Source: Castor canadensis (lineage: Eukaryota > Chordata > Mammalia > Rodentia > Castoridae). Taken from it: DNA of 64,000 nt. The notes under the pieces are model-generated. The model had not been told where the DNA came from, ran no database searches, and worked only from the letters and a program-made list of their open reading frames with translations. The translations under genes were made by a program, and so were the position numbers. The stretch's first letter is position 1; each line of letters begins with the position of its first letter. Shown here piece by piece: positions 23,429 through 33,019 of this stretch. The DNA lies in the NCBI RefSeq assembly GCF_047511655.1, contig NC_133393.1, forward strand, positions 154,581,779-154,645,778, written 5' to 3'.

Positions 23429-24539
23429 CCAGAGATGGCCTCTTGAGAGACTTGAGAGCACTAGTTGGGGCAGTAGAAAGTGAAAAGCCCCGGGGTGGTG
23501 TTACAATGGTTTGGAGCAGAGTCTCGTCATTAACATTTTAGTTTCTTGAGTATTTTAAGCCCTACGAGTCATTGTTGCTTTGTGATTGCTTTATACTTCT
23601 GATTTTCACTTCCATGAAGCTGCTGGTTTGCCATTGCCCTCATTCCTCCCACATCTCTCACTGTCCATCTGGGACTGTCTTCTCTAACCCACGCTCTTCA
23701 TCTCCTTTAGCAGAGGTCTGTTGCCAGTTTGTCTCCAGCACATGGAAGATAGCACTGTACTATTTTGGTTTCCAGTGTTTCTGTAGAGCATGTAGCCTAC
23801 TCCAAATCTCCCTCCTTTAACAATTAGCTGCCTTTGTTTTCCTGTGGCTTCTTGTCAGGTTTTGCACCAGGATGTGTCTGTATACAGACTTCTTTTCATT
23901 CGCTTTGGCTTTGTATTCATTGTACTTCTTGGATCTGTGGTTTGAAATCTAAGTATTGTGTCTGTCCTGTTTCTCTCTTCTTCTGAGGCTCCAGTTGTAT
24001 GGGTTAGATTTTCTCAATCCATTTTCTATCTTTTAGCCCTTTAGTTTTAATATTTTTATTTCTTCACGATGGGTGAATTCTCCTGGTTCATCTTCCGGTT
24101 CATCTGTTCTCTCTTGAGGTCCCTCCAGCCTGCCCTTCATTTCATCCTGTGCATTCTTCCTGGGCTTTCTCTTTTTTCAGATCCAGAATTTCTAGTTCTT
24201 TTTGTATTCACTGTTTCGCTTTTTATAGTTCAGTTCCTTGCTTGGATCTCTGAGTCACATTTTATTTCTTTGAACAGAGTAAACATTTTGTGTTGTTCTG
24301 TGTCTGATAACTTGGTTGGTGTCAAGTCTTGGTTGATTTCTGGCGTCTGTTGCTTCTGCTGGTTCTACCTTGAAGACCGAGTGATTTTTGTGTTGCTAAC
24401 CGTATCTGGCAATGATTTATAGGAATAATTGGATAGGGAGGACACCACCTTCCTCCAAAGAAGAAACCATCATTTGCTTCTGTCATTTGTGTACGTGCAA
24501 TGCTGATCTGTCTTAATTCCAACTCAAGTGTTTGGTACA

Positions 24540-25490
24540 CCTCATAGGTGGAGGTCTGAAGATGCTTCAGCTAGGTGGAAAGGAGGCTTTTGAAATGTTT
24601 CATTTGTTTGTTTTTTAAAGATTTTTACTCATTCAGAGGATTGCTTTAAATAACCTACCCTGACATCACCAAAAGTGGAACTTTTTCCATTTTTTTGAAA
24701 CTTCTGGTATAAGGCAGAAATTATATCTTTTCTTGATATGTGGTAAAACTCATCCTTACAAACAACTGGCCTGAGGCTGTGTTTTGGTGCTTCCTTTTCT
24801 GGAATGCACTTCCACCATTTGCCTACCTAGTGCTCATATAACCATTTAGAATTTAGCTTACATGTTTTCCCTAGTGGCCTTTCTTTACCTGTCTTTACCT
24901 TTCCCCTAGTTCCTTGTACATACTCTCCTGGTAATATGTGGCATGTTGTATCATCAGCGTATGTTTCTAGTTTCTCATTCCCTTAATAGAACCAGACTTT
25001 ACTGATGGTTGAGGTATTATCTTATTCATCTTTATGAGATTAGATTCAAATATAATCCACAACACGTTAAAAAAGTTGGCTAAATCAAAGTATGAAAAAT
25101 AAAATTAATGATGACTTGGTAGCAACTGTAAGGAATTAGGTTAATAATTCACAAATTATATAGAAATCATTGGTTCCGACACAGGACTGTTGTGAGTGAA
25201 GTCAGAATATTATCTCCTTGAATACCAGTAGTGTATTGCCAGTCACCTATAGCAATTCTCTCTCGAGTCTGATGGGAGTTTTCTACCTGATCCCTAGTGT
25301 TTCTAACTTGCCCACGTTGTCCCTCTACCTGCTCATTTTCATACCATACGTGGCTCAATGTCACACGAAATAGGCTAAGCTAAATATCTGACAGACACTG
25401 GATTGACATAGACTCCCAACAACCCAGTCACGCAGGTATGGTACTATTATTATTTTTACAAAAGAAAAAAAATGCTTGAGATGGTTACTT
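24540..25490. other. AT-rich intergenic DNA
   Basis: Probably decayed repeat sequence including an L2-like part; nothing coding. Confidence 0.4.
24880..25030. mobile_element. L2 3' fragment, probable
   Basis: The order of pyrimidine-rich TTTACCTTTCCCCTAGTTCC and the short conserved words is L2-like; low similarity. Confidence 0.35.
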
Positions 25491-25493
25491 TTT

Positions 25494-25592
25494 TGGGATG
25501 GGGGTGTGGCTGAAGCACCTGCCCTGCAAGTGAAAGGCCCTGAGTTCAAACCACTAAAAGCCAAAATCAAAAACAAAAAACCAAAACCCCCA
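25494..25592 (+). mobile_element. ID-like SINE
   Basis: GGTGTGGCTGAAGCACCTGC and GCCCTGAGTTCAAACCAC with an AAAACC-rich tail. Confidence 0.85.
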
Positions 25593-25684
25593 AAGAGATG
25601 GCTATTGTTTTGAAGCCTTAATGAGATGATGCAAGGTCAAGTGCTGACAGATGAAAGCAAAATACACATTACCCAGGTCTGACT

Positions 25685-25890
25685 CCAGAGCTCCTGTTCT
25701 TTCCCAGAGGCTGTCAAACCTCCTTCATGAAGGAGCAAACAGTTAATATTTTAGGCTTTGTAGGTCATCTGGTCTCCACAACTACTCAACTCTGCAATTG
25801 TAGGGCCAAAGTAGCTATAGACAATATGTAAATGAATGACAGTGACTGTTTTCAATATAATTTTATTTATGAAAATAGGTGGCAGGAAAG
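25685..25890. mobile_element. hAT/Charlie-type DNA transposon remnant
   Basis: CACAACTACTCAACTCTGCA, AGACAATATGTAAATGAATG and TCAATATAATTTTATTTATG match a common mammalian non-autonomous DNA transposon that I recognise by pattern; the family name is uncertain. Confidence 0.5.
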
Positions 25891-26944
25891 AGTTGGTTCA
25901 TAGGTTCTTTGAACTGAATAATTATACAATTTGTTATTTTTTCTTTTTCTTAATCCCCCCACATTTTTAGCTCAAGAAATACTTATAAGCATTGCTCCAG
26001 GCATGAGGCTGAGATGCAGACAGAGTCCCTGCCTTAAGAACCTCAAGTGTGGAAGACAAGTGCATAAACACATCAGTACTGGAAGGCTGACTCTGGAATG
26101 TCAAAGCCAAAAGAGAGGCATCGACCGACTTGAGATTTTCTGGTGACACAGGAGGGCTTGTAGAGTAGCTGGTCTATGAGCTTTCTAGTGACAGAACGAC
26201 AGGCAGAGGTGCTGTGGAGAAGTTGGAGATATAGGATCCTGCACAATCCAGAATTTTTCTATCTACCTGCCACTCGTTATCCACTCTCTACCAGTCCAGT
26301 ATTCACTCACTTCCTCTCTTTTCTTTGCCAAAACCACTTGCTCTTTGGTCCAAGTCTGTTTTGCCTCATACCTTACCTACTTTCTCATCTGATTTCTCCT
26401 TTTTAAATTTCTCTCCTTCCTTTTGCTCCCCCCCCCGCCCTCTATATTTTTTATTTTAATTTACTGTTTTCTTGATTCCTAAATGATTGCTGATTCATGT
26501 CTTCTGCAGTGAAATGCAGGAGACAGTGAGATGCAGGAGACACAAATTTATGTCACAAACTGCATTTGAGGTTTAATTCTTGTACATCAACCTGGCGGCA
26601 TGTTCAGTCTGCTTTGCTTAAGGCGAACAGTTACATAATGACATTAAAAGATGCCAGTGAACCCAAGTGAAATATTAACTCGGTTCCATCAGTTTTTCTA
26701 GTTGATTCTGAATGGTCAATATCACCCACTGTCTGCCCAGTTTAATTTCCTTTTGCTTCTCTTACCCATACTTATACTTTTTTTTTCCTGTCCTCTTAAT
26801 GTCTTTTTAAATCTTCTTGTGACTTTTCTTCTTTTGCCATCCTCCCTCTTTCCTGCAGTTTTTGGCTTGTTGAAATTCTTCTGGATGCATGCTATGTCCT
26901 TTATCCTTTCTGAAAATACAGTATGTTTAAAAGATTATTTGTCC

Positions 26945-27080
26945 ATAATTCAGTAAGTATTTATTGAGTCATCACCACACAGTAAGTCTTTTTCTAGTTG
27001 CTGAGCTGGAGATAAAAAAGTAAACAAAAGAGATCAAAATCTCTATTCTAGCAGTGAACTATGACATAGAAAGTGTTAAG
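26945..27080 (+). mobile_element. L2 fragment
   Basis: AGTATTTATTGAGTCATCAC, GCTGAGCTGGAGATAAAAA and AATCTCTATTCTAGCAGTG. Confidence 0.55.
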
Positions 27081-27153
27081 TGCACTGGGGATCAAGGATT
27101 TGGGTGGTGTGTTACTTTTAGATAGATTGATCAGGGAAGCTCATTAAATCACT

Positions 27154-27292
27154 TGAGCCAGTTGTGGTGGTGTGCACCTGTCACCTGTCTACTCAAAAGG
27201 CTGAGGTGGGGCGGGGGCCTACCATGATCACAGGAGTTTGAGACCATTCTGTGCTACACAGCAAGACCCATCTCAAAAAGAAACAAAAAAGT
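27154..27292 (+). mobile_element. B1-like monomer, sense, with GA-repeat tail
   Basis: GCCAGTTGTGGTGGTGTGCA and GGAGTTTGAGACCATTCTG; the ID half is absent and the tail continues as (GA)n. Confidence 0.8.
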
Positions 27293-27308
27293 AGGAGAGG
27301 GGGAGGAA

Positions 27309-27360
<52 letters not shown>
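27293..27360. repeat. (GA)25 microsatellite with purine lead-in
   Basis: A GGAGAGGGGGAGGAAAG lead followed by 25 uninterrupted GA units at 27311-27360; tail of a sense B1. Confidence 0.97.
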
Positions 27361-27363
<3 letters not shown>

Positions 27364-27611
27364 TATTTGAGCAGAGAGTTGAAGGAAACAAAAAGCTGCA
27401 GAAATTCGTGAGAAGGTGTTCTATGCATACATGTTCTTTGCCAGGTGGGCCATTTCTCTGGAGGTCAGTGAGGCTTAAACACAACGGAGACAATGGAGGA
27501 GGAAGAGCTGAGCAGATGTGATCACAGTAGGCTGGAGGGAGGAAGCAGATCATTTAGGGGGTTTTCTATTGGGAGAAATTTGGCTGTATTCTAAGTGAAA
27601 TGGAAATCCAT

Positions 27612-27890
27612 GAGAGGGTTTTTTTTTTTTTTTTTTTGATGGTATGGGCTTCACATTTTTTAGGCAGGTGTTCTATCACTTGAGACACACTCCCAGCTCT
27701 TACTCTTTTTGCTTTAGTTATTTTTCAGGTAGAGTCTCACACTCTTTTGTCAGGGGCTGTCCTGGACCACAACCCTCCTACCTATGCCTCCTGCATAGCT
27801 GGGATGACAGACATGGACCAGTTAAGATAGGGTTCTTACTAACTCTCCCTACCCCCAACTGCTAGCTTCCAGATCTCTGCCTCTGGAATA
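27612..27890 (-). mobile_element. B1-ID SINE, antisense, diverged
   Basis: GCAGGTGTTCTATCACTTGA, GCATAGCTGGGATGACAGAC, then a second partial B1 end (CAGATCTCTGCCTCTGG). Confidence 0.75.
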
Positions 27891-27899
27891 CATTGGAGG

Positions 27900-28940
27900 G
27901 TTTTGAGTTGAATGAAATGTTGACATATTTTTTAAATGTTCTAGAATGTAGAGAAGAGACCAATAATGAGTTCATTGCAATAATCCCATCAGGAAACCTG
28001 AACTTAAGAGGGAATGTTTTCTGTAAGACTGAGTAGTTTTGCTTTACAATAGAGGTTAGAAAACTAAGGGTCAAGTCCTCCATGCATGTGTTTTACTATC
28101 CCCTGCTCCTGAAAGGAAAAATTGGCAGATTTTGCCCTGCTAGCCTAAGGACTGTTCACCACTTTAAAGTCTTGAGCACTGAAAGGTAATCTAATGTCTG
28201 ATACTTAGTAGACACAGAATATGTGTGGGATGAATGAACATGAAGTCAATGAAATGGGAAAGACTGAGTGGTGCCATCAAGTAACTTGCTTGTTCAGTTT
28301 ATTACCTTGCATATTCTGGTGGTGTTTATTGTGCCTTTAAATTTTATTTAGCAAAGAATGTCAAAAGTGCTACATTATAAACCCACTCCATTATGAAGTC
28401 TTCAATTGCAATGTCGGGTTCTATTTACGTATTTTAAATGCCCCCACAGCAAGTTGTACAGTCCTCTATCACAGCTGTTAACTGGATTCAATAATTTGAG
28501 AGCCTTCAGGGCTGAAACCATCTCTTACTGATCTATGTATCTTCAGCACCTCGCACAAGGTTTGGCAACAATTCTTGTTAGAAAAAAAAAAAAGCTTCTA
28601 GTAAGGGGTGGAAAGAAAATATGTGGGTTATCAACACCAGCAAGAGAAGCCTTGTATGATTCCTGTAAAATATGTTCCTTTCCCTTAGAATAGTCTTACC
28701 CTGCTGTTGTAGAATTTAGCTTCTTGACTCCTAATTGTGTTTTAAATCCTTGATGAGCTGGAACAGTGTGTTCTCACCCTATGCTGGGTGCCTGGCAAGT
28801 GACCTGGTATTCATCATGATCAGTAAGCATGGCGAACTGAACGTTCAGGGTCTGCATCTTGCCAGCTGGTGATAGATTGCTCCACATGGAGGAGGGTACC
28901 AATCAACCCAACTAAAAGGCAGGATCAATGTTTATGGCCT
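27900..28940. other. Intergenic DNA before the ATXN10 promoter
   Basis: AT-rich with an L2-like end near 28500-28575 (ATGTATCTTCAGCACCTCGC). No gene seen. Confidence 0.45.
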
Positions 28941-29260
28941 TCTTAGTGGGAGTCTCTGCCCGGCCCCTCCCCAGGTCCCCCAGCCACCATTTCCTCCCAG
29001 GAAGATCTCCTCTCTTCTGGTATGTCCTCCCCTGAGGAGGGAGGACCTTCTGCCTTACACCCCTTCCATGGGCCCACCTCTGCCCAGCATTCCCTCTGGG
29101 GGAGCCCCTGTCTCCGGGATCCTCCCACGGGCTTCCTCGGTCCGCATCCTTCTGCAGGAGTCCTTTCCCAGGCCCCCTCCCATGAGCCCCCTCTGCTTCC
29201 TGGGGAGGGGGACGGCCCTAAGCCCCCTCCCTTGGCCCCCTCTGTGCTCAACATCCCCTC
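28940..29260 (+). repeat. C-rich degenerate minisatellite-like upstream segment
   Basis: Variants of CCCCCTCCC(A/T)TGGGCCCCCTCTG recur here at roughly 30-60-bp spacing (near 29065, 29172 and 29226). The strand is strongly C-rich. It directly precedes the promoter CpG island and makes up most of the upstream open frame discussed under findings. Confidence 0.4.
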
Positions 29261-29294
29261 GGCTGTGGGGAGCCTCTGCTGCGCCCCCCGACCT

Positions 29295-29314
29295 CACGTG
29301 GCGCCCTCTCCCGG
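29295..29314 (-). promoter_or_regulatory. E-box next to a minus-strand CTCF-like motif
   Basis: CACGTG at 29295-29300 is a USF/MYC-type E-box. Directly after it, the minus strand of 29303-29314 reads CCGGGAGAGGGC, close to the CTCF core (CCASYAGRKGGC) with mismatches at positions 3 and 5. Both are sequence matches only. Confidence 0.35.
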
Positions 29315-29358
29315 ACACCTCCCAGACGACCCCCAGCCTCCCTCCCCGCTCTCACACA

Positions 29359-29415
29359 GGACTTCCGGCGGCGCCCCCTCCCCTCAGGCGGGACTTCCGG
29401 CGGCGCCCCCTCCCC
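29359..29415 (+). promoter_or_regulatory. Tandem 25-bp repeat with two ETS-family sites
   Basis: A 25-bp block beginning GGACTTCCGGCGGCGCC occurs at 29359-29383 and again at 29391-29415, a period of 32 bp. Each copy contains ACTTCCGG, the consensus for ETS factors such as GABPA and ELK1/ELK4, followed by a GC-rich block. The pair lies 213-269 bp before the ATXN10 start codon. Paired ETS sites are typical of strong CpG-island promoters; GABP binds as a heterotetramer on two sites. The repeat is directly visible; its function is inferred. Confidence 0.6.
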
Positions 29416-29623
29416 CGCCGCGCCGTCCTCCGCCCGAGGCGAGCTTGCTCTGCCTCGCCCTGTTCGCGGCGCAGCCTCAGGGCGGCGCGGGCTGCGTGGC
29501 GGCGGCGGCGGCCGCGCGGGCTGAGCGCTCCTGCGCCCCTCTCTCGCCTCCTCGCTCTCCGCGCCTCATCCCCTTTTCTCCGCCTTTTCTCTTCGTCGCC
29601 CGGCTCGACCGAGCTGCGAGCGG

Positions 29624-29635
29624 CAAGATGGCGGC
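29624..29635 (+). promoter_or_regulatory. YY1-type motif overlapping the ATXN10 start codon
   Basis: CAAGATGGCGGC is a full match to the YY1 consensus (AANATGGCGGC). It overlaps the ATG and second codon. YY1 sites are known to lie just downstream of transcription starts and often include the start codon in short-leader housekeeping genes. This would place the main transcription start shortly upstream. Confidence 0.6.
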
Positions 29636-29743
29636 GCCCAGGCCGCCGCCCGCCCGGCTGTCGGGCGTCATGGTGCCGGCGCCTATCCAGGACCTGGAGG
29701 CCCTCCGTGCGCTTACGGCGCTCTTCAAGGAGCAGCGGAATCG
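29628..29743 (+). CDS. ATXN10: ATXN10 coding exon 1 (start codon and first 38 codons plus 2 bases)
   Basis: The reading begins MAAPRPPPARLSG and ends LFKEQRNR, which I recognise as the N-terminus of ataxin-10. Ataxin-10 is a cytoplasmic, armadillo-like helical protein reported to support neuron survival and neurite growth and to act in cytokinesis and at the ciliary base. The start codon has a good context (A at -3, G at +4). The exon ends after the first two bases of the Arg-39 codon at a GTAACG donor, giving a phase-2 intron; the frame would hit a stop right after the splice site if unspliced. The exon lies in a CpG island and the frame stays open upstream for 202 further codons. The Pro/Ala-rich start is followed by the first amphipathic helix (DLEALRALTALFKEQ). 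Identity is from protein recognition; the exact mRNA start is not visible. Confidence 0.97.
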
Positions 29744-29804
29744 GTAACGGCCGCGGGGGTGCCCCGGGCGGAGATTGGGGGGTGGGCTGTGGCCGGAACC
29801 GCAC

Positions 29805-29895
29805 TCCGGCGCGGGGCTTGGCGGGGGGCGGGTGAGGCCTGCGCGTGGCCGGGGGCGGGGCAAGAGGAGGAGGAGGAGGCGGGGGCGGAGGGCGA
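29805..29895 (+). other. G-rich non-template segment at the start of intron 1
   Basis: Several G runs of 3-6 bases (GCGGGG, GCGGGGGGCGGG, CCGGGGGCGGGG, GCGGGGGCGG) cluster on the coding strand just after exon 1. They can in principle form G-quadruplexes and stabilise R-loops, as at many CpG-island promoters. Confidence 0.4.
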
Positions 29896-30299
29896 GGCCG
29901 TGTCGGCCCTCGGCGCTGTCCGTCTGTCCGTCGGTGAGGCGCCGAGCGCTTTGCGGCGGAAACCCGTAACACGGAGCCTGTCGCGCGGTCGCCACCCTTT
30001 CTGTCCCGCTGGCAGCCCAGGCTTCGGCGCCGCCCAGGGGCAGCGTTGGTTAAACCGCAGGAGAGGCGCGTCCAGCTCTGCCCCCGCCACTGAGACTCAA
30101 GGGGAAGGCGCCCAGCAGCCTGGCACGTGGGGGATTGGGTTGGTGGGCACCTGGATTTCTGTTGGGCTTTTTCTTTTAGCTTTAGCTTTCTGGGCTGAAA
30201 GTGGGAATATAACGCATAACCTCATTTCTGGATGAAATAAAGCATGTGGAAATATGAAGTGACGTTCCCCGACCCCTCAGTGCTTGTTTGATTTTGTTC

Positions 30300-30440
30300 T
30301 GTTCTGGGTCTGTTTTCTCTTCTGCTTAATGGAAGTAATGTTGACCAGGACCTCCCGTGGGATGGTTCTGAGGATCAAATGAGGTAATGCATTTTAAAAT
30401 CTGAGAGCATGTCTAGTACATAGGATCTAAGTAGCATCAT
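30300..30440 (+). mobile_element. MIR fragment, sense
   Basis: GGATGGTTCTGAGGATCAAA, TGAGGTAATGCATTTTAAAA and GTCTAGTACATAGGATC match the MIR 3' half. Confidence 0.65.
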
Positions 30441-30779
30441 CACCGAGTACATTGGTGGTCCCCCATGTACCAGGTTGTGTGCTGGTTGATGAAGTGGGAA
30501 GAAGAAGACCTTGTTCTCCTGTAGGGAGATAAGGTAACATGCAGTCCTGGGGTACGGGCAGAGAGTATAGAAGGAAAGAACACCTAGTCTTGGGTGGGTC
30601 CAGATGGTCACTAGACCATGCTCCTCCCTTGAAAATAGATACTGGTCTGAGCTCTTCCCCAACCTCCAATCACTGTTGGAAGAGTGGAGCTGCTGATAGG
30701 GCACTAATTGGGGTTTGGGCAGACTCTTAACTTGATAAGACCCTATTGGGAGATCTGTTAATTTAATTCTTAGGCATGT

Positions 30780-30920
30780 CTGTAAATATGGGACCTGTAC
30801 CTCAGGCACCAACCATTTATTGAGTATCTTTGCTGGGGGCTGAGGATAGAAAAATGAATGTGACACCAAATCATTATGGAGTTCTGCACAAGAAGGAGCT
30901 TGTGGGTCCATGGGATAGAT
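30780..30920 (+). mobile_element. L2 fragment
   Basis: CCATTTATTGAGTATCTTTG, GGCTGAGGATAGAAAAATGA and AGGAGCTTGTGGGTCCA. Confidence 0.6.
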
Positions 30921-31194
30921 TGGTGAGCCAGAAAGGCCTGTAGCTACTGTCTGTAAATGTGAGGGCTAGCTAGAAAGAACAGTGTTTGTGAAGAGACCAT
31001 ATACTGATGTTGCAGACCTGCAGAGAGGATTAAAAGAAACAGCGTAATGGGTCTGTTCCAAAATGAGCCCTCAAAGAGGCAAGTAGGAAACACCAGACAG
31101 CGCAAACAAGAGTGAGGAAACCTAGAAAGTAATTCTTCACATCTTTGTTGGTGAAACAAAAGATGAGAAGAGCAGGTTGCTGTTGGCACCCTCC

Positions 31195-31391
31195 TGACAA
31201 TGATCAGAAGGATCATGGTTTGAGGCCACCCCAAGCAAATAGTTTGAGAGACTTTGTCTGAGACCATGTCTTGAAAGTACCCACCACAAAAAAAGTGCCG
31301 GCAGAGTGGTCAAGTGGTAGGGCACCTGCTGAGCAAGTGTGAACCCCTGAGTTCAAACCCATTACTGCCAAAAAAAAAAAAAAAAAAAAAA
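31195..31391 (+). mobile_element. B1-ID SINE, sense
   Basis: Truncated B1 half (GATCATGGTTTGAGGCCACC) then a full ID half (AGTGGTCAAGTGGTAGGGCA) and a poly-A of about 20. Confidence 0.85.
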
Positions 31392-31484
31392 GTCTTAGAA
31401 TTAATGTACTTTATGGTCCTAAAATACAGGTCTTTGAAGCTGTAAGACAAGATTCTGTTGTGGCTGACCTGGTAGCACCATCGT

Positions 31485-31645
31485 TTAGTTGAAAGAGCAG
31501 TGGCTTTGGAACCATGTAGACCTGAATATGTTTTTGCTTAGCTCTATAGACTTCCTGTTTCTCATCTTAAAAAAGGGATGATTGCCACTTTGCAGGATTA
31601 TTTTAAGAATCTATAATACGTGTAGCACTGGTGTATGCATACTAG
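31485..31645 (+). mobile_element. MIR SINE, sense
   Basis: GAGCAGTGGCTTTGGAACCA, CTGTTTCTCATCTTAAAAAA and CAGGATTATTTTAAGAATC. Confidence 0.7.
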
Positions 31646-31847
31646 ATACCCTTTGTTTAGACTCTGTTAAAAAATAACCTCGTGTTAGTGACCGAGAACC
31701 CAATTGTATTTAACCTCCTGCCTACTTTATTGAAAACAATTGAAGATTGTTATTGAAGATGATAATTTATTCTATTTTTGAGGTTTACAGAGAAAGGAAT
31801 TCCAGGATCTAAGTAAAAATTCTTAACATCCCATTGTAAGTGGCTTT

Positions 31848-32150
31848 TTTTTTTTTGTGGTGCTGAGGGGTTTGAACTCAGGGCCTCACACTTGCTAGGC
31901 AGGCGATCTATCACTTGCTCCTCAGTCCTTTTTGCTTTAGTTGTTTTTTGCATAGGATTTCACCAGCCTCAGACCTTGATCCTCCTACTTATTCCTTCTT
32001 TGTAGTTGGAATGACAGATGTGTATGCCCAGCTTATCTGTTGAGATGGAATCTTCAGAACTCTTTTGCTGGGTTTGCCCTCAAACTGTGATCCTCCCAGT
32101 CTCTGCCTTCCAAGTAGCTGGGATTACAGGCATGTAACACCACAGCTGAA
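31848..32150 (-). mobile_element. B1-ID SINE, antisense, with duplicated B1 part
   Basis: TGAACTCAGGGCCTCACACT, a first B1 end near 32000, then a second (CAAGTAGCTGGGATTACAGG) near 32113. Confidence 0.8.
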
Positions 32151-32184
32151 ATGGTTTTTAAATGTTTCCATAAGTACTTTGACT

Positions 32185-32605
32185 CTGTCCTTTAGGAGAA
32201 GGAGGAGGCGGAGGTTAGTTTTTTCCCCTTCAGTGTGGGCTGAAGTTAATGACTTGCTTCTGAGGGGTATAATATGGCAGAAGTGACTGGCTTCTCAGAC
32301 TAGGTCATAAAATGTGTTGCAGCTTCCTCTTTCTCTTGGATCACTCACTTAGACAAAGCCTGCTACCATGTTAGGTCCTGTCCATCTGTAGAGAGCTTTG
32401 TGTGAGAAACAGGCCTCCTGATGACAGCCATTGATGAACCATCTTGGAAGTGGGTCCTCTTGGTCCCAGGCAAGCCTTCAAAATTTGTCACAGCCTCTGG
32501 AGACACCATGAGCCACTCTCAGCTTTCTGACCCACAGACCTGTGTGTATGAGGTTGTAAATGTTACTGTTTTAACCTACTAAATCTTGGGGTAATTTGCT
32601 GTAGC
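32185..32605 (+). mobile_element. MLT1-like LTR remnant, sense
   Basis: It ends with the MaLR-type GTTTTAACCTACTAAATCTTG followed by GTAGCAATAAATCATTC. The body contains GCTACCATGTTAGGTCCTG and AGACACCATGAGCCACTCTC. Diverged, in intron 1. Confidence 0.55.
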
Positions 32606-33019
32606 AATAAATCATTCATACAACCTACATTTTTCATGCTCTGGATCAGATTCTGTAGCCTGCTTCTTGAATAGTATTGTAGTCACTATAATTAGTTAAA
32701 AAATGCTTATGGTTACATAGTGTCAGCGTTAAGATACTTCTTAGCTTTTTCTTCTCTGTAGAGAAAATTCTTACCTATTTTGTTTTGTAACTAAATTTGT
32801 TTTGTGTCTACTTTGGATACTTGCATATTTCACATTTGTTTTGCAAGTGTTTTTCCCTGTTTTTGCGGGATGTGTTAAATAAAAGGATAAAAGTGAAATA
32901 CAAATAAAAATTTATGTTTTAGCCCATGGTTGCCTTTATGATGTATTGCTAAGGCCTCTGAGACCCCATAATTAGAGTTGAGAGCTAAGCAAGATTTTCC
33001 TGTTCTCTACTGAGCTGTT

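Larger units (their letters stand above)
19310..24500 (-). mobile_element. Ancient L1M-type element, antisense, broken by nested SINEs
   Basis: Between the SINEs, blocks read in correct antisense L1 order. They are the 3' UTR (about 19380-19480, with AGAATCATACAACAGG), the ORF2 3' part (20090-20470, 21005-21180, 21630-21890), then upstream L1M sequence (22560-22800, 23040-23220, 23560-24420, including TTCTTGGATCTGTGGTTTG). No long open frame remains. It lies upstream of ATXN10. Whether all blocks are one insertion is inferred from their order. Confidence 0.75.
29280..30080. promoter_or_regulatory. ATXN10: CpG island covering the ATXN10 promoter, exon 1 and start of intron 1
   Basis: The sequence turns sharply GC- and CpG-rich here, with runs such as GGCGGCGGCGGCGGCC, many GGGCGG/CCGCCC boxes and no TATA box near the start codon. 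This is the usual form of a broadly expressed housekeeping-type promoter. It contains a CACGTG E-box (29295-29300), two ETS-type sites (29361 and 29393), Sp1-type GC boxes and a YY1-type motif over the start codon. The pyrimidine-rich CTCCGCCTTTTCTCTTCGTC just before the start codon (from about 29579) is likely 5' UTR. Limits are by eye. Open frames on both strands here are side effects of GC content. Confidence 0.85.

Noticed and set aside
1-28900. FBLN1 exons expected upstream by human synteny
   Set aside because: No EGF-like or fibulin C-terminal coding block was recognised; the gene probably ends beyond the left edge.
29068-29972. Open frames of 255 codons (plus, other phase), 206 and 172 codons (minus) over the CpG island
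   Set aside because: Overlapping low-complexity Pro/Arg/Ala frames in three or more phases are expected in GC-rich DNA; no splice or start context supports a divergent gene.
30375-30911. 178-codon minus-strand open frame
   Set aside because: It lies over MIR and L2 fragments and intron 1 sequence and resembles no protein.
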